Below, in pieces: positions 36,100 through 48,100 of a DNA stretch of 64,000 bases. Numbering within the stretch: the stretch's first letter is position 1; each line of letters starts with the position of its first letter. A model generated the notes under the pieces. The model made no database searches. It saw only the letters and a program-made list of their open reading frames with translations, and was not told the origin of the DNA. A program made the position numbers and the translations under genes. Origin of the DNA: Triatoma infestans (lineage: Eukaryota; Arthropoda; Insecta; Hemiptera; Reduviidae); contig JAAEAF010002341.1 in NCBI GenBank assembly GCA_011037195.1, positions 101,727 to 165,726 on the forward strand. Reading direction: 5' to 3'.

Positions 36100-36563
36100 T
36101 ATCATTCCTTGGGTTTAAAATCAAAAAATCTCTTACACTCCAGTTTCAACTTCAGTGAAGTTATTATGTTTTCTGCGGCAAAGTATGTGTGCCATGGACC
36201 GAAACAAATGGTATTCGGATGGAAGAAGTTCAATACCATCAAGTTCTTCAAATTTTTTGCTTTTGTTTGATGTGAGGTGTATGGCTAAGCATATATTGGT
36301 GGAACAAAACTTGTTTGCGACTCGCCAAAGCTGGAAAAAGCATTTTTGAGTACATTCTATCTAGTTGTTTCGCAATAAATTTCGTGGAAAGTCCATTGGG
36401 AAAGAATTCGTGATGAATTACTCCTTTAATAGTTCCAGAAAACGCACAACATCGACTTCTTTCAACTTTCCCTATTGCACCAACCGGAAATTCCATTTGA
36501 CTCCGATCTACCATTGACCATCTATTCTGGATTTTGGCAGTAAATCCACTTCTCATCACATGT
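36100..36563 (-). pseudogene. Mariner transposase, catalytic half
   Basis: The minus strand shows TCDEKWIYCQNP (the first catalytic Asp box, D before EKW), KGVIHHEFFPNGLSTKFIA, KQVLFHQ and LPSEYHLFRSM in shifting frames. It is the C-terminal continuation of the fragment at 37330-37740. The two are separated by the LTR composite. Confidence 0.78.
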
Positions 36564-36567
36564 CACT

Positions 36568-37325
36568 TGTAGTGGCATCATTTATTGTGATTCCTGAGGT
36601 ATGTAAGTAGATGTCTTGAAGAGGGCGGAAGTTAGTTTAGAGATTTTTGGAAGTTAGTGATCGAATTATTAACACGGAATTTATGAAAATAGACTGTATT
36701 TGTACAATAATTTAAACGTGAGTAATGGTAACTATTAACAAGAAATACTTAGAAATAAATAGGAGATAAATAACTAATAATTTAGAATGATTAAAATAAA
36801 TGAACTAAGATGCACAACTAAGGAAATAAGTATAAATAAAAACTGTATAGGGACGCGGAAACTGCTGCTCGTATAATAATCTTGAAGTCGTACAGAAGTA
36901 TAATCATATAATCATCCCCTCTTCCAATGGGCGAAGTTTATATGTTAGTGTTAGCAACACACACACCAAGACATCTGTCCTAGTGTGCGACCTTGGTTAT
37001 TTCGGTGACTAGTGATTTAGGTCAGTGGCCAGCCTTAGCGGTTGCTTGCTTTGATGTAAAGTATTGACCCTTGGTTTTGTTTGTTTGGCCGCGGTCTTGT
37101 CTTGAAGACAGCAGCCGGCTAGGCCACTAGTTATAAATTATTCTTTCTTTGTGAAGGTTTGACATTGCTATGACCCTGCCATGTCATTATATCAATACAG
37201 TCTATTTTCATAAATTCCGTGTTAATAATTCGAGCACTAACTTCCAAAAATCTCTAAACTAACTTCCGCCCTCTTCAAGATATCTACTACATACCTCAGG
37301 AATCACAATAAACGATTCCACTACA
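36568..37325 (-). mobile_element. Palindromic LTR A composite inside mariner
   Basis: A minus-strand family A LTR (37191-36568) is followed at its start by 132 bp of the same LTR's 3' end in plus orientation (37194-37325). Both outer ends are therefore the CCACTACA terminus. CACT flanks the whole unit (36564-36567, 37326-37329). Removing it with one CACT restores the mariner frame across KSIVTCDEKWIY. Confidence 0.85.
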
Positions 37326-37329
37326 CACT

Positions 37330-37740
37330 ATACTTTTGTAGAAGCGTATGATATATGAATTTTTTTAAGAGAAGCTGGCAAGTTTCCATTTCTCCTGGCG
37401 GCCTGTTGATGGGTGAATTTATGCAGTTCATTTGTACCTTTCCTATAGAATAAAAATGGCGGCTAGCAATGCAATAGACACTGCCAGTTCTGCAGCAAGT
37501 GCAAGAGTACGTGTGGTTGTGTTTTGACTCCACATCTTCCCGTAAAGTCTCATCAACGTCACATGATGGCCACTCCCGATGTCTTTCTTTCTAAGGTCCG
37601 TAACACCTATATTAAAATTTTGGAAACAACGTCTGACAGTACGCAGATTAAAGACTTATTTCCCATCGATTTCACAAAGAGCACGCGTAGTTTCAACAGC
37701 TGTATACGGTTTTTTTTTTTTTCTAGTGTGGACGTATAAT
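37330..37740 (-). pseudogene. Mariner transposase, DNA-binding half
   Basis: The minus strand carries NLRTVRRCFQNFNIG, TTTRTLALAAELAVS and, in another frame, SIGKVQ with LLKKF further on. These are the N-terminal helices and linker of mariner transposase. It continues into 36563-36100 across the LTR composite. Confidence 0.7.
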
Positions 37741-37779
37741 TACTAATATATCGTATAATTATTATTATTACCAACCACG

Positions 37780-38225
37780 GGTGGGCTATACCCCGGCACT
37801 GCAGCCAACAGAGGCTTATTGTGCCATCCCCGGTAATCTCTAGTAGATGAACCCTCCCTCCTTAAGGAGTTTGAGGGCTTTCACCACCAGATCATTTTGG
37901 GCTACTATTTCCTCAGGTCACAACGTACCACCCTACCTTGCGCAGATGCTTCCTAAACCTGCCATGACCTGTAAATAGTCCCGTCACCAGAGAAATCTGG
38001 CTCCTACTCAGACTAAGGTCATTTGGGTCCTTCGTTTACACAGTCCTGGCATCATCCTTTTACTGTGTATAACACCTGGGCTTCCCCTCCAGAGGCTCTT
38101 CATGCTTACTGCGATACCACTCCCTAATCGCCGCACGAATCGCTCCGCCAGTGATCCCCAGGGCAGGCTCTGGACCAACGAACGGAGTAACACCAATATA
38201 TCGTAACACACAGACATGGTTTTCT
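37780..38225 (-). pseudogene. Non-LTR RNase H-family C-terminal region
   Basis: Two overlapping frames read VTPFVGPEPALGITGGAIRA, AIREWYRSKHEEP and then LSRSQISLVTGLFTGHGRF, followed by a decayed knuckle region. The same family runs off the right edge of the window (63.5-64 kb). Confidence 0.72.
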
Positions 38226-38565
38226 AAAAGAAAAAAGCTCACAATTAAACTGTCCTGTTTGAAAGGGACTTATATGGAAACACTCTACAGAGTCTAAAGA
38301 TTAATATAATATCGTGTTTGTAAGCAACGGCTTATGTGGATGTTTTTTTTTTAAAGTCCATGGAACTTCTTCGGTCATTTTTTTTTTTTTATACACTTCA
38401 TTTATAACTGTAATAAATTCATCCATCTGATACTATTAGATATTTTTTTTAATTTATATTTCATTGTGAAAAAAAAAAAAAAATCAGTTAACAAACCCAA
38501 TATATTAAAATGGTTGTACACCTGACTTTAGATTATGCTAATCGATTATCTGACATTGTGTTAAA

Positions 38566-38607
38566 GATATCCTGAAGATAACTGAACGCCCAAAATCGGT
38601 TCGATAA
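38566..38607 (+). ncRNA. Hammerhead-like remnant
   Basis: TATC CTGAAGA at 38568-38578 and CGGTTCGATA at 38597-38606 keep stem I (TATC/GATA) and the first box. Stem II and GAAA are eroded. Confidence 0.35.
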
Positions 38608-39424
38608 CAATAAATCAAACAGAGTCTAATTTATTGTATGTCAAATTCTGGTATAAAAATTTTTACTTATGACAACCTAACAAAATTAAGGCTATTTCAT
38701 ATATAAAATTCTAATTGATATCAGTTAAGACAAGGGATAAAGGACAAAGAAAACGGCGAAAATTTAAAGTAGAGTGGAATTTCGCTGATTTTTGTTTTAA
38801 GATGCATTTAATGAAGTTGGTACTTAATAATTTTGAAAATCCATAAAATCCAAGTCCAATAACTGAGAAATACTTCTAACCATTTAGCTGTCGTGATGCT
38901 TTCATAATGCTAAATCACGATTAACCAAATTTTTTTGGATTTGTAGGGCAACATTGAATGATTTTTTTTTAAAAGGCATTCTCGGCATGAAATGATAGGT
39001 TTGTGAAGATTATTTCGGGCTTCATTCAGAAAAAGAATCAGGCAATTTTATATAACTTTTCAAAAAATTCATATTATATTTGATATTTCTTCCTAACATT
39101 CCTAATTTGTCTCAATTGTTTGCCATAACAAATTCCTTTAAAATACTGAACTTCAATTACACTAAAGTTACTTACATTATAATGGTCTCTTCATACTCGA
39201 GTGATTCGTTAATTTCGAATGATCCTCGAATGATCTTTCGATCTTTCGAGTGATTTAGACAATTTGGATGATAATTTTTTTTTTTTTAATTAATGTTCAA
39301 TGTTTTATATTGATCCTTTTATGGTACAGACTTTTAGAAATTTAAGTTTCTTTTTCCCTGATACATATGGTTAAGCACTGAATTTTGTAAAAAATATTTG
39401 TAAGTGGAATAAATAGCTAATTTT

Positions 39425-39575
39425 TAGTAAAGACAACGTGGCGCATATATTGTGTGACAGTTTTCCCAAGAGTGAAAGAGTTGACAGGAAGAAAGTTGGA
39501 GTTGACATTAGGAAATTAAGAGAAGAGAGGACTATACCCCTGAGGCAGGCTATAGGACGTGACGGTGTGTAGGCG
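39425..39575 (+). pseudogene. Possible non-LTR C-terminal arm
   Basis: An open stretch encodes VAHILCDSFPKSERVDRKK, which resembles the HxLxxC end of retroelement proteins. No other domain is visible. Confidence 0.35.
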
Positions 39576-40141
39576 GCTGGCGGTGGGAGGACAACGACGT
39601 GATTAGGAGAGGATTTACTGTTCCTCTCCTGCCCAGATACTCTCTCTCTCTCACTCTCTCACTAAGTCTTCTCACCTAATATCCTTTCTCTATCTCACTC
39701 TAGCTTCTTGTGACAACATGAAATTACAAATTAGGAAAACACTCTCTCCGGGACACCGCTGTTACCTCTCTAATCGCTCACTGGAAAATTAGTCTTGCCA
39801 CCGTCATTAATTTTTTTTTTTTTTTTTTTTTTTGCTATTACACTTACCTGTGGATTTATTTTAATAGTTAAATTTAGTGTTTAAACAAATAATTAAAAAA
39901 AAAAAAATCAAGTTTTTTACAATTAAAAATTGTTTTACTACCATCAACATATTTATCGAGAAGAAAATGTTGAATTTTCTTTCCTTATGTCTTAATTTTT
40001 TGTTTCTTAACTTTTCTAAGAGATAACGCATTCCTGGTTTTTGATAAGCATATACGGGCATTTTGAATTAGAGATTACACTGAAGATATGTGTTTTGTCA
40101 TTCCCAGTTTTTTTTTTTTTTTAAGAAATTGGTCTGTGTGA

Positions 40142-40493
40142 TGTAGGGGTAGTGAACCCCCACTACTCATCCACTCTAGCGGAGAGAAACAGCCCCTCTC
40201 GCACAGAGATGAGAGGTTCGGCCAGTGGATATATATATATGAGAGAGAGACAGTCAAGGATAATTTCTGTTCAATTCAGTCTTACACATCAGACATCATT
40301 CTGTTGATTCACACTCCGTACATATCATTTAGCCACGTCAGTCTGCCAGTTCAGTTCACTACTAAACTCTAAAGTGTAAAGTCCCTGGCAGTCAGTTATA
40401 TATATACATATATCAATTATATATCTTAAACCAAATCTTAAGGTGTTTATCTTTCATCATCAACAACCAACATCTCCTCACAACACCCTTACA
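40142..40493 (+). mobile_element. Solo LTR, family F
   Basis: It starts TGTAGGGG and ends CCCTTACA, with GTGA on both sides (40138-40141, 40494-40497). The matching place in the second block copy (about 60570-60580) reads GGTCTGTTTGATAAACATTC without it, an empty site. A second F copy is at 49633-50018. Confidence 0.9.
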
Positions 40494-40564
40494 GTGATAT
40501 ACATTCAGACATAAAGATTTTTTGATATTCTGTTTGATAAAAATTTCAATTGTTTTTAATTAAC

Positions 40565-41500
40565 CCTCATGAAGGTTAATGGAGGGAAATAATGGCATTA
40601 TTTGTTGTAATTCTGATGGAAACTGCAACGGAATGAAACTTGGTCTGTCTGGAGCTGAAGCTTGGCTGCTAGGGATGAACAAAGGAAAATCTGTGGCTTT
40701 AGAGGGTGAGGTCACTGTTTTCGAGGCAGAGATCATTGGTATTATTGAATGCTGTTGATTAGTGAAAGAGTGGCAGGAATAGATTAAAGAGGTGAGGATA
40801 GTTAGTTCTCTGATAGTTAAGCTGCATTAAAGGCTTTAAATAAGTTGGGCTGGAGTTCTAAGTTAGATGGGTGAATGAGGAGAAGAATAGGCGAAAGCTC
40901 AGAGGAGCAGAGTGGTGCTCTTCTGAGTACTCGAAAGTGCAATGAGAGAGGATGAACGAGTGAGTTGGCTAAGGTAGGATCCACACTAGCAATTTGTCGT
41001 CCCGGGTCAGAAGCAATTTTGCGATAGGGGAAATTAAACAATGGAAGAAAAGGTAATTGGTGATGAAGTACGGTGGGGCTTGACTTCAGGCTAAAACTAA
41101 AGCCACAGATCTTCCTTTTTTCAGCCCCAGCAGCCAAGCTCTAGCTCCAGACAGACCAGTTTCATTCTGTCTAGAGCTACCAGATTTTATAAAAGGTATA
41201 AGATAAGGAAACGTGAACTACCTTCTCTCGTTGAGTAAATTACAATTGAGGGATGCTGGTTGGTTACTGAATGTACACGCCTGGTGGGTAGCCAAACATT
41301 TAGACATAGGCAGGACGTCTAGTCCTCTATGTTAGAATTGTGATGAGGGAGTCTGGGAAATGGTGCACCACTACCTAGGTCAGTTCACCGATTCGCCAAT
41401 ACTAGGTTTCGCATATTTGGGAGGACAGCCACTAAGGGAATGCTTGGGGGAATCGGAGTAATGCTTAGGTTATTATTGTAGTCAGACCGGTAGTCTGCTG
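40565..41500 (+). pseudogene. Degenerate RNase H-bearing retroelement in block copy 1
   Basis: The plus strand shows CCNSDGN, MKLGLSGAEAWLLGMNKGKS, TVFEAEIIGIIECC and VSSLIVKLH-like decay of the SDSQAALKAL box, then a tail with HHYLGQFTDSP. The same region in copy 2 (60645-61300) keeps FSDSPAALKALNN. Confidence 0.6.
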
Positions 41501-43289
41501 GGGGAGTCTTCTTAGGTATAGATTTTTTTCCCTTTTCTTGATGGTATAAGAGCCATGTTGGGTTAGGTCCCGCACGAAAATATACAATAACCCATATGAA
41601 CAAATATTTAAGAATGAAAATTCGAAGGAAGCTCAAACTTGTATACGTTTAGATACCACGGAATTGACAAAAAGGTTTATATACAATCCATCAAAAGGAA
41701 GTGCTACTTTACTGTTTTTTTTCCTGTTTTTCGAGATTCCATTTTCCCGGAGAAAATTAAATTTTGGGGGGGGAGGGGATTAAAATATAATATTAACCAC
41801 TGATTTTAGTGGAATAATTTTTTCATCTTATTCAACTGCTGTAGAAAAAAAACATATTTCAATCAAATACGTTCCTATACTGCAGCATTTATTTCACTTC
41901 TGTTTAAAAATAATTAAGTAAAAATGAGAAACGCACAATAGCTAACCACATCAATGAAATCATCAAGAAAAAAGTGTGTTTTTTTGTTTGTTTGTTTTTT
42001 TTTTTTAATACTTTCTCCTACTGCTTCAAGAGGAATTATTGCAATCGTATCATATTTTCGGAATTGGGTTTCCATTGAAAATACATTTTTTGAGGTTCTC
42101 CGCCCCCCCTGAACTATAAACATACCTGTTCTATATAGTTTCAACTATCGTAGAAAAAATATAATATTTAACCTCCCACATTTAACTCCACACTCCCTTG
42201 GACTCATGAGGATAAACCTTGCACTCGAGTGTGTGTGAAAGTGGCAATTTACTCACTTGTCAAATAAGCTCCTAATATAAATATAAAATAATCATTTTCA
42301 CATAATAATTTCAATTAAAATTTCATCAAACCAGTTCATTATTCACTTTCTGATCCTTCAGCTCGTATAATTAATATTACTCTTATTTATGTAAAAACAT
42401 TTTATACACTACGTAAAATACAGCTAACAACCGGTTTGATTCATTTCTCTAACTTAAGAAAAAAGGTTTTTCAATTTTTAATTAAGTTTATCTCCCGGCT
42501 TTTTCATAAATTAAAACTTTTTGACTCTTATTAAACAAAACAAATTACTAAAATAAAAACTGTATGGGATACATTCTATGTTTAATTTATTGAATATGAT
42601 GATTATTAAAGCAGATTGCGAACGAGACTGGAATATAATGCTGAACGTTCAAGGTTGGTGGTTGCCATACCAACGCTGGTAGTTCATGGTTCACGCCTTG
42701 AATGTCACAGTTTGGATGAGACATTAAAATTGTTTACCGTACTATAATGTCATTTACAGTGAATTTGATTAACCTCATCACAAATATTATCACATAAATT
42801 AAATACTAATTATTTATACACTTCTACGATATTAGTTGTTTATTTTGATTAATTACAGTTTATTTTTACACTTTAGGTAATTAACATTTTAATCTGTGCT
42901 ATTGTTTATTTAATATATAATATTTTCTTCATCATGACCTCTTGACTTAGATTAAATTCATCGTCGTTCCCGCAGATTCAACCATTGCATCAGTTTGAGC
43001 CTATTTCAGAACCATGGAGAACCATGACGTCCTCCTAGGGAGAAGGGGACTAGCTACTTCTTCAGGGATCTTGGCGTCCTTGCAGGGATCCCAGCCTCAC
43101 AACATTTACACTGGCACCTCCAACATTCTTACAACTCAGAGAGCCTGCAGAGACAGTTTAGCCAATTCCAGCTTATCATCTCCTCCACTCGCTGTTATTA
43201 TTATTCGTCTGTGGAGAGGGACCAAATCCTACGCTATTCAAACCCCACTGGACTCATATCTAACCCCCACCAAAAAAAACAAAAAAAAG

Positions 43290-44530
43290 ACAACCATAAT
43301 CGGAATATGTTGTTTATTGAAACACTGGCCAAGCAGTTTTTTTAAACAACACCAGTGATGCCAATTTATGATACTGAAAGTCCCGTTATACTTAAGGTAG
43401 ATATTCTCCGATTTACTTTGTCTTTTTACTTATTGAAAGACGCTCTTACTTTATTATTAAGGAAAACATTCTTATCCAGAGATTGTTATAAATTATAATT
43501 GAAAATCGTAATTTAACCCACAGGCATATCATATTCTATCCACATTTACATAAATAGTACTTTTTAAAGAACTATATTTCATAAAAAATCTGTAACCGAG
43601 GATGTCACAAGAGGTTGCTATGGGATTACTTGATATTAAAAAGACGTATGAGGAGCAAAACCATATGATAAATATTTAAATTCCTACTCTTTAGTGACAA
43701 CTCCTTAGTTAATACGGCGTCAAATCAGTACGAGATGATGATTAAAAAAAAAGAAATAAACTATGAAAAATAATAAATAGGTCTTCATATTTTTTCTAGT
43801 AGTACAATAAATAATCCAATGAACATGAATTTAATTTAACAGATTTATTAATGTAGAAGATCATATAAAAAAACACACATCCCTAAACAATCTATGGCAA
43901 AGGCTTCCCTCACTTATCATAACCGCATTCTTTTCCAACTTTGACCCTTTCATTCTATCACCATATTCACTTCCTACGTGCCTTTAGCATAATGAAATTC
44001 CAGGTTCTGATGTTAGAGTCGAAAACTGCAGGATATATGGTCTTTTCTAGTTATTACACTAAAAGAAATGTTTCACATAAAAGTAAATGGAAATTAAAGA
44101 ATAAAATGGTGAACTTGTATTTTTTTATATGGGTTCAGGTTTTGGTGGGAAAAATTACTTCTTCAGCTTCAAAAATTGCTCGTCACAATTCCATATTATA
44201 TTTATAAAATTACAAAGTGTTATTAACAAACTAAATAGAAGAAACAAAAGTTTTACCTCTGTGTGTTATGAGTTGTTTAGTATTGAATGTGAAGCAGAGG
44301 TAGGGGCAACGGACCAGTTCCGAATATCTCTGCTGCCCTGTATTCTGAAGAAGGACTAACACATATAGAAATATTTCAAATATATTCTCTTAACCGGAAA
44401 TGGTATTTTTAAATATTAAAAGTAGAGAGTAGACTATAGAGATGCATTTAATCTCCTCTAAGTTGCTGTGGTAGTTTTCCAAGATGTAATCCGCACATCC
44501 ACCTTATTTCTTACTTATAGAAGAAATTTA
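43290..44530. other. Intergenic, downstream of the receptor gene
   Basis: AT-rich and without a recognisable gene. Short ORFs at 43941-44207 and 44129-44359 overlap in different frames and carry no motif. Confidence 0.45.
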
Positions 44531-44532
44531 TT

Positions 44533-44708
44533 TTTTTGTGTGTTTAAGGTGCGCCAACTTCTGTGGCGCTTAGGGTCATCTCAGTGCATTGCCGACCTCC
44601 AGGCACTAGAAGCTACAAGGAAGAGAAAATCTAAGCGATAGCATTGGACTCAAACCCGGGACCTCCGCTTGGGAGTCCAGCGCGCTACCATTAAGCCAAT
44701 TCCATCAC
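44533..44708 (-). repeat. tRNA-derived SINE (family S1), deleted form
   Basis: Minus-strand copy with a good head (AATTGGCTTAATGGTAGCGC and GGTTTGAGTCC), but the nested-hairpin body is mostly deleted. It lies downstream of the receptor gene's last exon. Confidence 0.72.
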
Positions 44709-44919
44709 TGACTTTCTATCTGTAGATGTATTAAAAGTAGCAAACAATTGGTGTTCATTTTAAACACAGTGTGCATCTAGCATATATTTCGTTGATCTGT
44801 TACATGCATTTATAAACTAATTTATAAGATGAACAATTAGAAGTCGCTAAGCTTAGTTTAACATAAAAAAATATTTCAGTTTAATAATTGCATTTGTAAT
44901 TTCTTATAAGTGAAGAATT

Positions 44920-45160
44920 CTATTTTAATCTGGTTACTTTTATAATACCCTCATTTTTCTGTTTATACTTAATAAATCCGTATTCACCAAGAAAAACTAC
45001 TACTGATAGCAATACTCCTGTTACAAAAATAAGCATAGCTACAGAAACTGCTTCTAGAGTGACATGTACGAATTTTGTAGCACCCAGGCAAAATGCAGGT
45101 TTTGGATACCAGTGATCTGTTAATCTTTTACTAATTCCAGCTTCTCGTATCCATAATAAT
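44920..45160 (-). CDS. IR75-like exon 9 (helix M3, stop)
   Basis: The acceptor is TTTGTTTCTAG/ATTA. It completes a Gly codon so that the family motif RELFTRG-LLWIREAG is formed. The helix VHVTLEAVSVAMLIFVTGVL is M3, and GEYGFIKYKQ forms the cytoplasmic tail. The TAG stop is at 44922-44920. An ATTAAA on the minus strand at 44885-44880 is a candidate poly(A) signal 35 nt past the stop. Confidence 0.92.
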
Positions 45161-48100
45161 CTAGAAACAAAGACCTCCTTTTTACTGCTTATTAAATGGC
45201 AAGGAAGAAGTAAATCTTGGGGTGTAACAGAAGTCTGTGCGTTTGTTTTTTTTCCCTCTTAATCCTTGATTAATCCTAAATTGAAAGGTTAACCAAGCTG
45301 GCCACACAGCAGCTAACCTATCGTTTAAACAAGCATTAATTTCAACTAGCTGCGTCGATCTTTAGAAGGATTAATGGCTCAGCCATCATTCTACTTTATT
45401 CAGTCAGTAACCTCGTCACTCATCGCTCGGTCTCTCTACCTCCAATTACTCTTACACAGTAAATCAATTAACTGAGTAAATTGTCATCATTACCTGCTAC
45501 CATTATACTAAACACAAGTCTGAATTACTATTTTTTCTCCCAATTATTTAATCAACTTAGTGAAACACTTAACTTACCCTCTAGTAAACAATTCTCTATA
45601 TGTAAAATTTTTTTGTATCGGCATGGCTAATGGAAAACTTGTAATTTCCAATTCTTTGAGATCACATTTTTCCATATTATTAAATAATTTGTCACTTTCT
45701 GTTCTAATAAGTACATCTTCAGCGGCGAAAGCAAATTCACTTGTTCGTACTCTTTCAAGACCGGGCTGTATATCCACTATATTATCTTTAGCACTAAAAA
45801 TCTTTTTCAATGCTTTCTTAGTGAAATATAGCTCATAATTCTGGAAAATAAATGAATTTTTATTTAAATTAAATTATATCAAGGAGAATATTTTGGATTT
45901 TCTAATAGAAACTCAATGAACACTCCTTAAAGTAAAATTCCAGGTGTCAGACAGACAGAATACTGTGAATTTTATTTACCTCAGAAATGTGTTTTATAAA
46001 TTAAGATGAGCGAACACTATTTATAAAGAAATAGACAAAGTTTATGAAAATAATTGAAGCTCATTATGAAAAATCTGTGCTATCCAGTAACTAGAAATCA
46101 AAAAAGTCAATCAAATTTGCACTTTCTGAGTGTTTTTCTTCTAGTATTATGGTATAATATAATAAGAGCAAATCAATTGAGTGTTTCTACCGGATTTTTT
46201 TTTTATATATAGTTTAATTATTTTTCAGGCTTCTAATTACCGAATTAGGTACCGTGGACGGGGATGGAAGCATCTACTTTGCCATCATTATTTTTTAGAT
46301 GAATATAAAATTTAGCAGTCATACGCGGGACTCGAACTGGGGACCTTTCAGTTACAAGTCCATGCTCATAACCACTACACCATCATCCTTCCCTAGTGTT
46401 ATTATTAATTATATAGTATTTATTGTTGGAACTTGAAGTAGTAATCTGTTATTAGTGCCTATGAAAAAAGTATTGGTCAGTGATGGCAACATTATCAAGT
46501 GTGATTTTGGAATAAATCTTGTTGATTAAAATTTTAAACAAGCTGGCAATACTTTTCAAACACTTAAACCACTTACATCCTTCATCGTTAGATATGGCAA
46601 ATCTACCATACCTAGACCAAAAGAACTGTCTACTAATTGTTCTACTGTTTTAATTTTAGTAGGCGCTGGTGACAACAGTCCGTTCATTATTGATGCGTTA
46701 TAGTATGCTGATAGAATCAGCGTGAGAAATAGCAACAATGTACTCATCAATCTGAAGGAAAATGTGATCGATCTGACCTCTATTCCTGCAATTACAAAAT
46801 TATTATTGATAAGTTCGATCATAGTGGTTCACAAAGTCAGAAATAAGTGTAGGTGATAAAATAAATAAATTGACGTAGCATTTAGTTAGCCTCGTTTTAC
46901 AACTACCTTAAAATCAATTTTATCAAAATGGTTGCCAATACAAGTGGAAGATGGTCGTAGAGATAGACGATATGAGCAACTAATAGAGTATAGCGAAACC
47001 GTAAGCATATTCTAGTTAATCACCACACAAATTCACCTGAAATTATCAATACTCACCAAGTCATCTGAACAACATATAAAAGGAAAGTGGACGCATGCTC
47101 TCATGTTGAAAGGATGTAGATATCCTTCTTAGAATAAAGTTGCACCTACATGCTTCATAATATTTCTAAAACATGAAGCAATCCGGCAGCTTAAAGATTC
47201 TCAAACTTTATCCATCCGTGGCTTGCTTTTTTGATGAGGTCCCCTTGTCCTCCAACTGGTCGTTCATGCTAGTATTGCTGGGGACTTATTCCTTTTATTA
47301 GAGGAATGTAGGTAGATTGCTTTGATGATCCCACACTACTATTGTCTTCAAAACGTAAACAAATCATAGAAATGCACCTAATAATATATTTAGATAATTA
47401 AAATTTTATTTTTTCTTCTATTAATGTGATCCATGTTACATTCTGGGGATTCCATCATTGATACGCAATCCATGGCACGATAACTTACCAAAGAGTCTTG
47501 GCCTTTGCAAGGATTCTCCGCCAAACATTCTCTCCTAAGCAGTTTCCTCCAATTCCTCGTTCTAAGCAGGGCAACCGCTCGCTTCTCTGGCCACTCCATC
47601 ATCCACCCATTTCCGTGGTCTTCTGACCGCTCTTTTTCGTCCAACATGATCAGCACGTATCATTTTTGGTGTTCCAGAATATCCACCTTGACTATATGCA
47701 CAGCCCATGTCATACGTCCCAATTTAATTTTCTGGGCCATGCGAGCATCCCCCCATAAAGATAATACAGCCCTTGATTAGTAAGCCTCAAACCACTGATC
47801 TCCTAAGGGGCATATATTTTCTGAAGAAGATTGTTTTGCGAAATTTAGGAGTGCTTTTTTTGTCAATTTTGGACAGAATCCATGTTTCTGATACGTGTCT
47901 AAGTATAGGTCGAACAAGGAAATTATCCTGATCTTAGAAGTCCTATATAAGTAAGGTAACGGTTGCTTATCATTTGGTAATGACTATTCCATTGTATTTG
48001 AGTCATAGATAATCGATTGTGCGTGTGATATGGAAAGAAAATGTGGAAAAGACTGCGACAGACAACAGAAAAACTGGACGCAGAAAGATTTAACTAAATA

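Larger units (their letters stand above)
39752..43275 (+). repeat. Long duplicated block, copy 1
   Basis: This block matches 60215-63490 in order and orientation, starting GACACCGCTGTTACCTCTC and ending CTAACCCCCACCAAAAAAAA. The copies are about 95% alike in the 42.55-42.98 kb part by eye. Copy 1 carries a solo LTR (40142-40493) absent from copy 2. The A-rich end allows a retroelement origin for part of it. Confidence 0.82.

Noticed and set aside
45161..45237. Upstream in-frame extension of receptor exon 9 (LLLPCHLISSKKE)
   Set aside because: Open, but using it would break the RELFTRG-LLWIREAG family motif. The TTTCTAG acceptor at 45162-45161 restores motif and phase.
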